Of a DNA stretch of 64,000 nt, positions 33,767 through 42,529 are shown piece by piece (position 1 is the first letter of the stretch; each line of letters opens with the position of its first letter). The stretch covers positions 62,001 through 126,000 of the forward strand of contig JBMHCR010000006.1 in NCBI GenBank assembly GCA_049889815.1. The letters are read 5' to 3'. The notes beneath the pieces are model-generated. The model had not been told where the DNA came from and made no database searches. It worked only from the letters and a program-made list of their open reading frames with translations. Source of the stretch: JBPOFY01 sp049889815 (GTDB lineage Bacteria; Verrucomicrobiota; Verrucomicrobiia; Opitutales; Coraliomargaritaceae). Made by a program: the position numbers and the translations under genes.

Positions 33767-34417
33767 ATGTCGAACGCAAGCACTATTCGCTGTTTAATCA
33801 CCGCTGGGCCGACCCGTGAGTTTATCGATCCGATTCGCTTTATTAGTAATCCGTCCACGGGTAAAATGGGCTTCGCCATCGCCGCGGCCGCGGTCGAGGC
33901 TGGCTGGACGGTCGACTTGATCGCGGGGCCTGTTTCGCTGCGCGAGCCGGACGATGTGATCCTTTACCCGGTCGTGACAGCTGAGGAGATGTATCATCAG
34001 GTCGATGCGCTCTTTGATGCCTGCGATATCTTGATCATGACCGCTGCGGTGAGTGACTTTCGCCCGCTCATACAGCACGCGCAAAAAGAGAAGAAGGGTG
34101 GGGCCTCGATGACCATCGAGTTTGAACGCACGATCGACATTTTGAAGACCGTCTGTGAACGGAAAGCGCATCAGACCGTGGTCGGTTTTGCCGCTGAGAC
34201 GAACAATGTCGTCGAGTATGCAAAGAAGAAACTGGAAGCGAAAAATATGGACTGGATCGTAGCCAATAAAGTTGGTGAGCCAGATGCGGGCTTTGCTTCG
34301 GATACGAATGAGGTGACACTTATTGCAGCGGACGGTAGCAGCGCAAGTCTCGGACCTACGACTAAGGCGGCAATCGCGAAAGAATTGATCCAACTCGTAA
34401 CGCCAACCAAAGCATGA
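33767..34417 (+). CDS. coaB: Phosphopantothenate-cysteine ligase (stand-alone CoaB domain)
   Basis: A 216-residue protein equal to the C-terminal ligase domain of bifunctional CoaBC. It opens with CLITAGPTREFIDPIRFISN and has the STGKMGFAIA loop. DILIMTAAVSDFRP is the CoaB AAVxD(F/Y) motif, followed by VGFAAETNN and WIVANKVG. The decarboxylase (CoaC) part is absent and not seen nearby. CoaB joins cysteine to phosphopantothenate. The start ATG 33767 fits the family; the open frame extends further upstream across the divergent gene. Confidence 0.9.
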   Translation: MSNASTIRCLITAGPTREFIDPIRFISNPSTGKMGFAIAAAAVEAGWTVDLIAGPVSLREPDDVILYPVVTAEEMYHQVDALFDACDILIMTAAVSDFRPLIQHAQKEKKGGASMTIEFERTIDILKTVCERKAHQTVVGFAAETNNVVEYAKKKLEAKNMDWIVANKVGEPDAGFASDTNEVTLIAADGSSASLGPTTKAAIAKELIQLVTPTKA

Positions 34418-34424
34418 ATGGTTT

Positions 34425-34503
34425 AACCGTAGAGGACGCGGAGAACGCAGAGGTCAGTGTATTTGTCTTTTCTGGCTCTGTGTTCTCCGCGTCCTCTGCG
34501 GTT
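34425..34503. repeat. Large inverted repeat (28-bp arms)
   Basis: Arms 34425-34452 and 34476-34503 match at 26 of 28 positions around a 23-nt loop. The arms carry GAGGACGCGGAGAACGCAGAG-like text (shared core GAGGACGCGGAGAAC), a wording seen in dispersed intergenic repeats of several environmental bacteria. It lies between coaB and the histidine kinase and could fold strongly in RNA; it lacks a T-run. Confidence 0.75.
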
Positions 34504-34540
34504 GATTTCTATTTCTGTGTGAGCTTGAATTAAGATTTGG

Positions 34541-35713
34541 ATGAAAAACACCGGTTTAGACAAAATCTTAGGGAGGATCGAAGAACTCGATTCGGTGAAT
34601 CTTGGGGTGCTGGTTCAGCGTCTTGCGCGGGAACGTAAGATGCAGGAGACGGTGTTCAATACCATTCAAGACGGCATTCTGGTGATCGACTCCGACGGCA
34701 CGGTTCAATACGCCAACGATGCCGCTTCGAGCATCATCGGCTTGAAGGATGGCGATATCGGTGTGACGCGCCTTTGGAAAATGGTTCCCGATCTGGCGCA
34801 GTCGATGGATTCAGAGATCGGTGTTTCGGGGAAGTTGAAAACAGCACCCGTGCTCACGCGTGAAGTGGAGTTGACCTATCCAGAACATCGGATTGTCAGG
34901 CTATACATGGTGCCGATCGATGCCCAGGTCGGGCATGATGATAGCGGCGGCTACGTCATCGTGATTTCCGATATCACCGAAGATAAGGTTTCGATGGAAG
35001 AACTCATCGAGAGCGAGCGCACTTCGTCAATCGTTCGACTTGCGGCAGGTGTCGCGCACGAGCTAGGCAATCCGCTCAACTCCCTCACGATTCATCTACA
35101 GCTGATTGAGCGCAAACTGAAGAAGCTCGCGCTCGAGGAAGAGGGTAAAAAGCTCTCCGAGTCTTTGGAAGTGTGCCAAGGCGAGGTGAAACGACTCGAT
35201 GGAATTATCACACACTTTCTGGAAGCGGTTCGTCCTCAAAAGCCCGAGCTCAACGAGCTAGATTTAGTCGGCCTAGTGGACGAAGTCCTGCGGGTACAGG
35301 AAGCCGAATTGGGCGACCGTAAGCTGGATGTAAATGTTGAGGTTGATGCTGAGTTGCCGCCGATTCTTGGCGACCGTGGTCAGATAAAACAGGTGTTTTT
35401 CAATCTGATTAAAAACGCAATGGAAGCCATGCAGCCCGGGGGCAAGCTTCGCATCGTCACACGAAAGGACGACGACTTTGTTTATATGCAATTCATCGAT
35501 ACTGGATCAGGTATTTCCGATGAGGATCTCTCAAAGGTCTTTCAGGCTTACTACACCACAAAGAAAGAAGGTCACGGCCTTGGCATGATGATTGTGCAAC
35601 GCATCATGCGTGAGCACGGCGGGCACATCTCATTGGAGTCTCGTAAGGACCTTGGTACGATGATCACACTGCAGTTTCCGCAACAACATCGCCGCACGCG
35701 ATTGTTGGAGTGA
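34541..35713 (+). CDS. PAS-domain sensor histidine kinase (orphan)
   Basis: A 390-residue soluble sensor kinase. A PAS domain spans about residues 38-150 (TIQDGILVIDSDGTVQYANDAA). The dimerisation/H-box VAHELGNPLNSLTIH has the phospho-His at about 172. The HATPase domain includes the N-box FNLIKNAMEAM, the G1 box DTGSGISDED and the G2 box GHGLGMMIVQRIM. There is no membrane segment, so it senses a cytoplasmic signal. No response regulator is adjacent. It shares strand with coaB but is separated by the inverted repeat. Confidence 0.9.
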   Translation: MKNTGLDKILGRIEELDSVNLGVLVQRLARERKMQETVFNTIQDGILVIDSDGTVQYANDAASSIIGLKDGDIGVTRLWKMVPDLAQSMDSEIGVSGKLKTAPVLTREVELTYPEHRIVRLYMVPIDAQVGHDDSGGYVIVISDITEDKVSMEELIESERTSSIVRLAAGVAHELGNPLNSLTIHLQLIERKLKKLALEEEGKKLSESLEVCQGEVKRLDGIITHFLEAVRPQKPELNELDLVGLVDEVLRVQEAELGDRKLDVNVEVDAELPPILGDRGQIKQVFFNLIKNAMEAMQPGGKLRIVTRKDDDFVYMQFIDTGSGISDEDLSKVFQAYYTTKKEGHGLGMMIVQRIMREHGGHISLESRKDLGTMITLQFPQQHRRTRLLE

Positions 35714-35717
35714 GGCA

Positions 35718-35774
35718 AAAAAAGCCCGCTGGTTCGAGAACCAACGGGCTAAATGGCGGGATAGACGGGACTTG
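35718..35774. repeat. Duplicate of tRNA-Asp 3' end plus terminator (copy 1)
   Basis: 57 bases identical to 35856-35912. The copy holds a terminator hairpin (minus-strand sense) and the last 21 nt of the tRNA-Asp gene including CCA (35754-35774), then diverges. The rest of the tRNA is absent, so it is a dead tRNA end. It lies 4 nt after the histidine kinase stop. Confidence 0.9.
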
Positions 35775-35855
35775 TTCCGAGCGAAGCGACATGACCGGGC
35801 GCGGAGCGAACCGGACCACCGAAGGTGAGAGTCCCTAGAAAAGAAATGTAGCCAC

Positions 35856-35888
35856 AAAAAAGCCCGCTGGTTCGAGAACCAACGGGCT
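35856..35888 (-). terminator. Terminator of tRNA-Asp
   Basis: On the minus strand AGCCCG-TTGGTTC-TC-GAACCAG-CGGGCT (one mismatch in the stem) is followed by TTTTTT. It starts 4 nt after the CCA of the tRNA. An identical copy lies at 35718-35750. Confidence 0.8.
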
Positions 35889-35891
35889 AAA

Positions 35892-35968
35892 TGGCGGGAT
35901 AGACGGGACTTGAACCCGCGGCCTCCTGCGTGACAGGCAGGCGCTCTAACCAACTGAGCTACTACCCC
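35892..35968 (-). tRNA. tRNA-Asp (anticodon GTC)
   Basis: 77 nt. Acceptor stem GGGGTAG/CTATCCC (one G-T pair), D-arm AGCTCAGTTGGTTAGAGC, anticodon stem CCTGC/GCAGG around loop CTGTCAC (anticodon GTC), T-arm GCGGGTTCAAGTCCCGT. A CCA end is encoded. The terminator follows directly. The wider 330-bp gap (35714-36043) otherwise holds only the duplicate end and 81 nt between the copies. Confidence 0.97.
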
Positions 35969-36043
35969 TGAAAAGTTAGAAGACGCAGACAGTAGAAAGC
36001 GGACTTTCTAAGTCAAGCGGTGTTTTTTTATTTTTTTGGGCCC

Positions 36044-36493
36044 TTATTCGGTCTTCTCGAGAGGGATATTATTTGCGACCGGAACTGCGAGCACGGGCAC
36101 CTTGGTTTTGACCCAAATGTTCTGTTCCTTGAGGAGTTTTGCGCTCACTGCCTCACAGGCTTCGCCGATGGTCTCGACCGGCATGCGGCGTCCTTTGGGC
36201 GTAGTGTTAAACTCGTAAGCCGCCTGGATGATCTTGCTCGGGGCGATGGTGACCGATTCATCCTCCGGGATCTGGACCACCCAACCGACGAGGTCCTTAT
36301 CGGCGAGCTCGCCCTCCGGATCGGACAACACGATGGAAAATTGTTTTTTGACCGGAGGCGGGCGATTGGCGCGCTCTTCCTCTTCCGCTTTGAGCTCCAT
36401 TTCAATTTCCTGCATGACGGCATTCACCTTGCGAATGTCGGGCTCGTTGCGCTGCAGGATAAATTTCAGGGTTTCTACATCAATCTTTGGCAT
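36044..36493 (-). CDS. Hypothetical protein
   Basis: A 149-residue soluble protein that I do not recognise. It begins MPKIDVETLKFILQRNEPDIRKVNAVMQ, has a Glu/Lys-rich helical part (about residues 25-45; EMELKAEEEERANRPPP) and a more globular rest with VGWVVQIPEDE and GEACEAVSAKLL. There is no signal peptide or membrane segment. It is transcribed toward tRNA-Asp and follows the M16 peptidase gene by 52 bp on the same strand. The even codon pattern and acidic composition suggest it is real. Confidence 0.6.
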   Translation of the reverse strand: MPKIDVETLKFILQRNEPDIRKVNAVMQEIEMELKAEEEERANRPPPVKKQFSIVLSDPEGELADKDLVGWVVQIPEDESVTIAPSKIIQAAYEFNTTPKGRRMPVETIGEACEAVSAKLLKEQNIWVKTKVPVLAVPVANNIPLEKTE

Positions 36494-36545
36494 GGCTGCA
36501 GTGGATAGCGAAAACTTCTCGGTGGAAAGTTTTTTTGTGAAAACG

Positions 36546-39500
36546 CTACTTTTTGTAGATTACTTTCGCGCGTTCGAGTGCGCCGCCGAAGCTATCCATG
36601 GAATCGATGAAGGTGTAGTTTGGAAAAGCGCCCCAGTCCCATGTTTTGCCGAGGATATAATGGCGCACGGGTAGTTCCCCTTTGCTGGACGGGATTTGAA
36701 CAGTGTCTGAAACGGTAGTGATCGCCTGTGCTGCGAGCCTGCCTGAGTGGTTGAGCTGGGAAATCACGACAAGGCTTTCGTCGGTCTGATAAACAGCATC
36801 GATGCTGATCGACCAGCCGGCATCGGGTGTGTCGAGACGCACCTGAATGTTCTGCTTATTGATGAGTGGCTCATTGATCACAGCTTCGGGCTCTGCCATT
36901 GAGCCCGCAGCGACTTGTACGAATTGCTCTGGGTCGAGGTATTTTTGGATCATGGTATTGACCTGGTCGGCAGTGATGGCCTGCAAGCGTTTCGGGTATT
37001 CATCGATGTAATCTGCGTCGAAGCCGCGCTGCACGAAGCTATGCACCTGCATCGCGACGCGACTGGTCGTGGATAGGCCGACTAGATAGCCGCCAGTGAG
37101 TGTTTCGATTGCTGCGGCGACTTCTGCCTCGTTCACGCCTTCACTGTGCCATGCTTTGACTACGGCGTCGGTCGATTCGATGCCTTGATTCAACATTTTG
37201 GGAGAGAGGCTGACCGCGAGTAGCCAGTTGCCGGGGGAGAGGATGTCACCCTCGTGGCGTGTGCGTATGTCGTAGGTGAGCCCTTGGTTCTTGCGAATTT
37301 CCTGCATGAGGCGCGAGTAAAAGGTGCCGCCGAGAATGTAGTTGCCGAGCATGAATGGTAGGTAGTCTTGATGTGTGCGTTGGAGGCCGGTGTTGTATCC
37401 ATAGCGGACAGAGACGCTGGTTTTATCGCCGATGTAGATGCGCTCGTTGCGCTGGCTGTTTTCGATTTGCGGCGGGATCTCGCTCAGGTAGTCAACACCA
37501 CCTTCCCAGCCTTCGAAGGCGTTGCTAATCGCTGCGCTTAATTGCTCAAAATCAATGTCGCCTGCGAAGATGAGGGTCATTGATTTTGGTCCGTAGTGTT
37601 GCTGGTGAAACTCTTTAATCGATTCGATGGTGGTCGCTTTGATGTTCTCGACGACGCTCTCGATTTCGGGCGTGAAGTTCGGGTGCCCTTTCGGATAGAG
37701 CAGGCGTTTGACCGCGGCTTCCGAGCGGTAGTCTGGATCATCAACTGCATGAAGCAGCCAAGAGATTTGGCGGCTTTTGACTGTTTCGAGCACTTCTTCA
37801 TCGAATGCTGGTTCGCGTAGTTGCTCTGCCAGAAGATCCATGATCGCACCGGCGTCGTTGCGTAGGAAACGCCCCGAGAATGTGAGGCTGTGGGCGTTCG
37901 CACTGAAGCTCAGATTTGCGCCGAGGGTATCCATGCGCTCGGCGATCTCGAAGCGATCATTCTTCAAGGTCCCTTTATCGAGCATTGCTGCCGTGAGTCC
38001 TGCGAGTGCAGGAGCGTCTACTGGATTTAAGCTATCACCTGCCGCAAAACTGCCGACGAAAGAGACAACTTCTGCAATCGGCATATCGATCGCGATGATT
38101 TCGATGCCTGCTAATTCTGCGCGTTGCATGGCGCTGGAAAAGTCGATCGTGTTTGAGTCGGTCTGGGTTGAAGCAGCGATCGGTTTACCCGCGCTTTCAG
38201 TGTTGAGCTCGGGGCCGAAGACCTCTGGGTCGCGGTAGTAGTTCGGCCCGTAGATAGTGCGAGCGCTGAGGGCTGCGGTTTGTGATTGCTTTGGGATGAA
38301 CCAGCCAGTGGTGCTATCCTTGGTAGTGAAATACTTCGCAGCGACTTGTTGTAGCTCGGCCGCGGTGACTTCCTGTATTGCTTTGGGCTGGGTGATGTAA
38401 CGGCTCCAGTCGCCCATCGCGATGGCTTCGTTGATTTGATCGGCGATGGCGTAATTACCGTCGCGGCCGTAAACGGTTTCTGCTTTGATGACCGATTTTG
38501 CGCGTGCCAGCTCGTCTTCATCGACGCCGCCGTTGATCAGTTTTTCAATCTCATCGAGAATGATGTTTTCGGCGTCCTGGTGTGTGGAATCAGGAGTGAG
38601 GTAGGCGCCTAGGACAAATAGGCAAGGATCGCGAAGTTGCGGACCAAAGGCGAAAGTAGCGCTGGCTTTGCCGTTATCTTCGAGTGCTCGGTAGAGGCGT
38701 CCGGTCTTATCAGCGCCGAGAATTTGTTTCAGTAAAGTGAGTGCTGCCCAGTCTTGGTGGGTGCCTTCGGGAACTTTGAAAGCGATCATAACCACGCCGA
38801 CCTGACCTGTGCGTTCAATGCTTAGGCGGCGGGGGCCGAGTTGTTCCGGCTCGATGGTATCGACGACCGGAATGGGCACGGGCGCATTTGGTATCGGACC
38901 GTAGTTTTCTATGATGGCATCCAGCGTGGCATTTTTATCAAAGCCACCGATGACGGTGAGCGTAGCGTTTTCCGGCCAGTAGTAGAGGTCGTAAAAGCGA
39001 CGTAGTTTTTCGGTTGAGGTGCTTTCGATATCTGAGCGCCAGCCGATGGTTGGGTGTTGATAGGGGTGCGCGATGAACGCGGTGCCATAGATTTCTTTCA
39101 CGAGGGTGCGAACAGGGTTGTTCTCGCCTCGTTCATACTCGTTACGAACGACGGTCAATTCTGAGTCTAGGTCTTCCTGGCGAATGGTGAGGTTACGCAT
39201 ACGATCTGCTTCTAGCTCGATGGTGTGCGAAACATAGTCATTCGGCAGGGTCGCGTAATAGTTGGTGCGGTCGAAGTAGGTGGTGGCATTTGCTCGAGCG
39301 CCGATGCGATCCATGGTCGTCGAGTAGTCGTTGCCTGCCGCGGCGTTGAAGCGATCTGTGCCCTTGAACATCATGTGTTCAAGAATGTGTGTGGCGCCAG
39401 TGGTACCGGCGACTTCGTTGCGCGCACCGACTTCGTAGGTGACCATCACTGTGGTAACGGGCTGTCGCTCTTGTTGGAGTAGTAACACGCGGAGGCCATT

Positions 39501-39626
39501 TTCAGTGAGGCGATACTCTTCGATTCCATCGAGTGTCCGGACATGTTGGATGCCTTTGGGCAGGGGTTCATTTGCCCAAGTGAGAGCGGTTATGCCGAGA
39601 AATAAAAGTGTGGTGATTCGCTTCAT
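36546..39626 (-). CDS. M16 family zinc peptidase, two-domain exported form
   Basis: A 1026-residue insulinase-type protein. Signal peptide at residues 1-18. The first peptidase unit has the inverted zinc motif HILEHMMFKG (HxxEH, about residues 81-85) and the distal Glu in NEYERGENN. The second unit (about 500-960) lacks HxxEH and is the usual inactive partner (LAGLTAAMLDKGT; FAGDIDFEQLS; YILGGTFYSRLMQEIRKNQGLTYDI). Such exported M16 proteins degrade peptides in the periplasm. The last 60 residues form an additional tail. Lone gene with its promoter facing the Fe-S gene. Confidence 0.9.
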   Translation of the reverse strand: MKRITTLLFLGITALTWANEPLPKGIQHVRTLDGIEEYRLTENGLRVLLLQQERQPVTTVMVTYEVGARNEVAGTTGATHILEHMMFKGTDRFNAAAGNDYSTTMDRIGARANATTYFDRTNYYATLPNDYVSHTIELEADRMRNLTIRQEDLDSELTVVRNEYERGENNPVRTLVKEIYGTAFIAHPYQHPTIGWRSDIESTSTEKLRRFYDLYYWPENATLTVIGGFDKNATLDAIIENYGPIPNAPVPIPVVDTIEPEQLGPRRLSIERTGQVGVVMIAFKVPEGTHQDWAALTLLKQILGADKTGRLYRALEDNGKASATFAFGPQLRDPCLFVLGAYLTPDSTHQDAENIILDEIEKLINGGVDEDELARAKSVIKAETVYGRDGNYAIADQINEAIAMGDWSRYITQPKAIQEVTAAELQQVAAKYFTTKDSTTGWFIPKQSQTAALSARTIYGPNYYRDPEVFGPELNTESAGKPIAASTQTDSNTIDFSSAMQRAELAGIEIIAIDMPIAEVVSFVGSFAAGDSLNPVDAPALAGLTAAMLDKGTLKNDRFEIAERMDTLGANLSFSANAHSLTFSGRFLRNDAGAIMDLLAEQLREPAFDEEVLETVKSRQISWLLHAVDDPDYRSEAAVKRLLYPKGHPNFTPEIESVVENIKATTIESIKEFHQQHYGPKSMTLIFAGDIDFEQLSAAISNAFEGWEGGVDYLSEIPPQIENSQRNERIYIGDKTSVSVRYGYNTGLQRTHQDYLPFMLGNYILGGTFYSRLMQEIRKNQGLTYDIRTRHEGDILSPGNWLLAVSLSPKMLNQGIESTDAVVKAWHSEGVNEAEVAAAIETLTGGYLVGLSTTSRVAMQVHSFVQRGFDADYIDEYPKRLQAITADQVNTMIQKYLDPEQFVQVAAGSMAEPEAVINEPLINKQNIQVRLDTPDAGWSISIDAVYQTDESLVVISQLNHSGRLAAQAITTVSDTVQIPSSKGELPVRHYILGKTWDWGAFPNYTFIDSMDSFGGALERAKVIYKK

Positions 39627-39766
39627 AGTTGCGCTAAGGGTTGTCTAGATCTGAGGAGTGAAAGTTCCCTTTAAGTAGTCTGCAAGCGTGGGAGGGATAA
39701 AGCTGCGTTAACAAAACTCGACCTTTCGAGGTTGCACGGAAAGGACTTTTGCATATCCGTACCTCG

Positions 39767-40138
39767 ATGGAAGCCACTGTAGAAACTCTTGAGGGCGTTC
39801 GTCTGGGGAGTGAAAAACTCATTCTTGTGACCAAACCAGCAGGGAAGAAGTTGACCTCTTTGATCGAGCGTGAACAGAAGGGTCGATATCTGCGTGTCAA
39901 AATCACTGGTGGTGGGTGCAATGGTTTGAGCTACAAGATGAAGTTTGTCGGTGAGCCCAAGCGCGGTGATATCCTCGTGCGTTCGTCGGGGGCTGAAGTG
40001 CTGGTCGACACCAAGAGCGCACTCTACCTTAAGGGCACACACCTGGACTACTCCAATAAGATGGTTGGCGGCGGCTTCAAGTTTAGTAACCCAAATGCTA
40101 AGGCCAGTTGTAGTTGTGGCGAGAGTTTTAGTATTTAG
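39767..40138 (+). CDS. A-type iron-sulfur carrier (HesB/IscA family)
   Basis: A 123-residue A-type Fe-S protein, slightly longer than the usual 105-120. The three conserved Cys are present: GGGCNGLSYKM and the C-terminal pair, which reads CSCGESF instead of CGCGESF. The start is the ATG at 39767 (MEATVETLEG); a TTG at 39749 would add six residues. It delivers clusters to apo-enzymes. No isc or suf genes adjoin. Confidence 0.85.
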   Translation: MEATVETLEGVRLGSEKLILVTKPAGKKLTSLIEREQKGRYLRVKITGGGCNGLSYKMKFVGEPKRGDILVRSSGAEVLVDTKSALYLKGTHLDYSNKMVGGGFKFSNPNAKASCSCGESFSI

Positions 40139-40178
40139 TTCAGCTTAGGGTGGGATTGGACGGTTTGATGGTAGACGC

Positions 40179-40206
40179 AAAAAGGCGCTCCCAGTGGAAC
40201 GCCTTT
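40179..40206 (-). terminator. Terminator after serC
   Basis: Minus strand AAAGGCG-TTCCACTGGGAG-CGCCTTT followed by TTTGC, with further CC/GG pairing in the loop. It lies between the converging A-type carrier and serC and can act for serC. Confidence 0.7.
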
Positions 40207-40227
40207 CGATGAGATTTGTTGGATTGA

Positions 40228-41373
40228 TTACTTTTGAATTTCAGCAAATGCCCAGTCGAGCCATGGCAGCAGGGCTTCGATGTCAGCGGTGTCAACTGTT
40301 GCGCCACCCCAGATCCGAAGACCAGCAGGAGCGTCGCGGTAGCTGCCGAAGTCGTAACCAACACCTTCTTTATCTAGAAGGCTGACAAGCTGCTTTGCTT
40401 TGGCAGCTTGCTCTTCGGCGGGAAGTGCCTGATACCATTCGGCAGTGATCTTGAGGCAGATTGATGTGTTAGAGATGCATGCTGGGTCTTCAGCTAAGAA
40501 ATCGATCCAGTCGGTTTTTGCGACCCAGTCAGCTATTGCCTTGAGGTTGGCTTCGGAGCGCTCGATAAGTGCTGAAAGGCCACCGATAGACTCGGCCCAG
40601 CGTAGGCCGTCGACAGCGTCTTCGACGCAGAGTAGCGAAACAGTGTTGATCGTCGCACCGCTGAAGATGCCTTTAATCAGTTTACCGCCCTTCGTCATGC
40701 GAAAGATCTTAGGAAGTGGCCAGGCCGGAGTGTAGTTCTCGAGTCGCTCGATGGCACGTGGGCTTAGTACGATCATCCCATGTGCACCTTCGCCGCCCAT
40801 AACTTTTTGCCAAGACCAGGTAACGACGTCCAGTTTGCTAAAGTCGATATCCATCGCGAACACAGCTGAAGTCGCGTCGCAGATGGTAAGGCCCGCACGG
40901 TCGTCTGGAATGAAATCAAGATTCGGCACCTTCACACCAGAAGTGGTGCCGTTATAGGTGAAGACAACATCGTTATCGAAATTGACTTTGGAGAAATCGG
41001 GTAACTTGCCGTAGTCTGCTTCGTGGCGAGTGACCCCTTCAAGTTTCAATTGTTTTACAACATCAGTAACCCAGCCGGAACCGAAGGATTCCCAAGCGCA
41101 CATTTCGACGCCACGTTCGCCGAGGAGCGACCACATCGCCATTTCGACTGCACCAGTGTCAGAAGCGGGGACGATACCACAGACGTAACCTTCCGGGAGT
41201 CCAAGAATGGAGGAGGACTTGTCGATCACTTCTTCGATACGCGCCTTCGCGGGCTTTGCGCGGTGAGAACGACCTACCAATGCTTCTTCGAGCGCTTCAA
41301 GCGACCAACCCGGACGTTTGCTGCAAGGTCCGGATGAAAAGTATGGGCGATTGGGTTTTAGTGTTGGTTTCAT
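40228..41373 (-). CDS. serC: Phosphoserine aminotransferase
   Basis: A 381-residue PLP aminotransferase that makes O-phosphoserine. It begins KPTLKPNRPYFSSGPCSKRPGW, with GRSHRAKPAKARI and the PLP lysine in VVTWSWQKVMGGEGAHGM. This is the SerC subgroup (about 380 residues, as in alpha-proteobacteria), rather than the shorter E. coli form. A CCAGTG-CACTGG inverted repeat lies in its leader (about 41383-41411). serA and serB are not in the window. Confidence 0.9.
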   Translation of the reverse strand: MKPTLKPNRPYFSSGPCSKRPGWSLEALEEALVGRSHRAKPAKARIEEVIDKSSSILGLPEGYVCGIVPASDTGAVEMAMWSLLGERGVEMCAWESFGSGWVTDVVKQLKLEGVTRHEADYGKLPDFSKVNFDNDVVFTYNGTTSGVKVPNLDFIPDDRAGLTICDATSAVFAMDIDFSKLDVVTWSWQKVMGGEGAHGMIVLSPRAIERLENYTPAWPLPKIFRMTKGGKLIKGIFSGATINTVSLLCVEDAVDGLRWAESIGGLSALIERSEANLKAIADWVAKTDWIDFLAEDPACISNTSICLKITAEWYQALPAEEQAAKAKQLVSLLDKEGVGYDFGSYRDAPAGLRIWGGATVDTADIEALLPWLDWAFAEIQK

Positions 41374-41485
41374 GATTAAAAGCCAGTGAACTTAGGAGTC
41401 GGCCACTGGATGTCGAGTTTCAGTTTAGGTACGCAGTGCTTTATCCGCTTGTGACTTTTCGGGTGTTTCTTTGTGCTGCTATGGA

Positions 41486-42415
41486 ATGGCGAGCCGTATC
41501 ATAGAGTTTCAAGTCCCCCCCGGAGTAAAGTCGAGCAGGGCAGATAAGCTGTTTGCTGCCGAGTTTGAGGATGTGAGCCGTGCGCGTTTGCAACGAGCCT
41601 TTGATGCTGGAACGGTGACTTTTGACGGGCAGGTGATTGATAAACGATTCAAGCTCACCGATCCTGGTCTGCTGCGAGCAGTGCTTGAAGAGCCGAATTC
41701 GGCTGAGCGACCTAAAGCAGTGGATATTCTGCTAGATGTGGTTTACGAGGACGACTCGATTATCGTGGTTAATAAGGCTCCTGGAATGGTTACGCATCCC
41801 GGAAGTGGCACGGGTGACGATACCTTGGTTCATGCCCTATTGCATCACACTAAAGGAGCGTTGAGCTCCGTCGGGGCGCCTGACCGTCCAGGTATTGTGC
41901 ACCGCTTGGATAAAGAAACCAGTGGGCTAATCGTCGTAGCGAAAACCGACAAGGGGCACTATAAGTTAGCGACCGCCTTTAGTGAGCGCCAAACTTATAA
42001 GCGCTACACTGCACTGGTTCAGAGTGTGCCAAAGTTACGGCGAGGGTCGATTAAAGATGCTATTGCTAGACACCCGGTGATACGGACGAAGATGGCAGTG
42101 GTTGCGTCGGGCAAAGAGGCGCATACCGACTGGGAGGTCTTGGAGCGCTATGGGGACCGTGCAGCGATGGTGAGTTGTGTCATTCACACTGGACGCACGC
42201 ACCAAATTCGTGTGCATATGAGCTCGCGCAAGCATCCTTTGCTTGGAGACCCAACTTATGGTTTTAAGGCGTCACGATTAAAAGGTGTCGAAGTTCCACG
42301 AGTGATGCTGCACTCGACAGAGCTGCATATAAAGCATCCAGAGAAAGATGAATTAATGGAATTCAAAGCGGTCCTGCCGAATGACTTTGAGCAATTGCGT
42401 GCATTGCTTAGGTAA
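41486..42415 (+). CDS. RluA-family 23S rRNA pseudouridine synthase
   Basis: A 309-residue pseudouridine synthase with an S4 RNA-binding domain (about residues 14-60, SSRADKLFAAEFEDVSRARLQRAFDAG). The catalytic domain has the HRLDKETSGLIVVAKT motif (catalytic Asp, about residue 139), and IHTGRTHQIRVHMSSRKHPLLGD follows. This is the RluD/RluC layout. The target uridines cannot be told. Start at ATG 41486; a TTG five codons upstream is an alternative. Confidence 0.9.
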   Translation: MASRIIEFQVPPGVKSSRADKLFAAEFEDVSRARLQRAFDAGTVTFDGQVIDKRFKLTDPGLLRAVLEEPNSAERPKAVDILLDVVYEDDSIIVVNKAPGMVTHPGSGTGDDTLVHALLHHTKGALSSVGAPDRPGIVHRLDKETSGLIVVAKTDKGHYKLATAFSERQTYKRYTALVQSVPKLRRGSIKDAIARHPVIRTKMAVVASGKEAHTDWEVLERYGDRAAMVSCVIHTGRTHQIRVHMSSRKHPLLGDPTYGFKASRLKGVEVPRVMLHSTELHIKHPEKDELMEFKAVLPNDFEQLRALLR

Positions 42416-42480
42416 GGCAGGTGCTCTGGTTGCCATCACCTGCCACTTGAGGATCGAACTGGCACTGATCCAGAAGAATG

Positions 42481-42507
42481 AAAAAAGCCACCCCGTAGGA
42501 TGGCTTT
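42481..42507. terminator. Intrinsic terminator
   Basis: AAAGCCAcCC-CGTA-GGaTGGCTTT stem with an A-run on the left (42481-42486) that is a T-run for the minus strand. It ends the small membrane protein gene (minus). Confidence 0.75.
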
Positions 42508-42529
42508 CAGCTAAAATTGAACATCCTGC

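Noticed and set aside
33794..34393. 199-codon minus-strand frame over coaB
   Set aside because: Antisense shadow of coaB, whose motifs are unambiguous.
35630..35953. Minus-strand frame with repeated RLSRHLARWFSNQRAF
   Set aside because: The repeats are the duplicated tRNA-Asp 3' end and terminator read as protein; not a gene.
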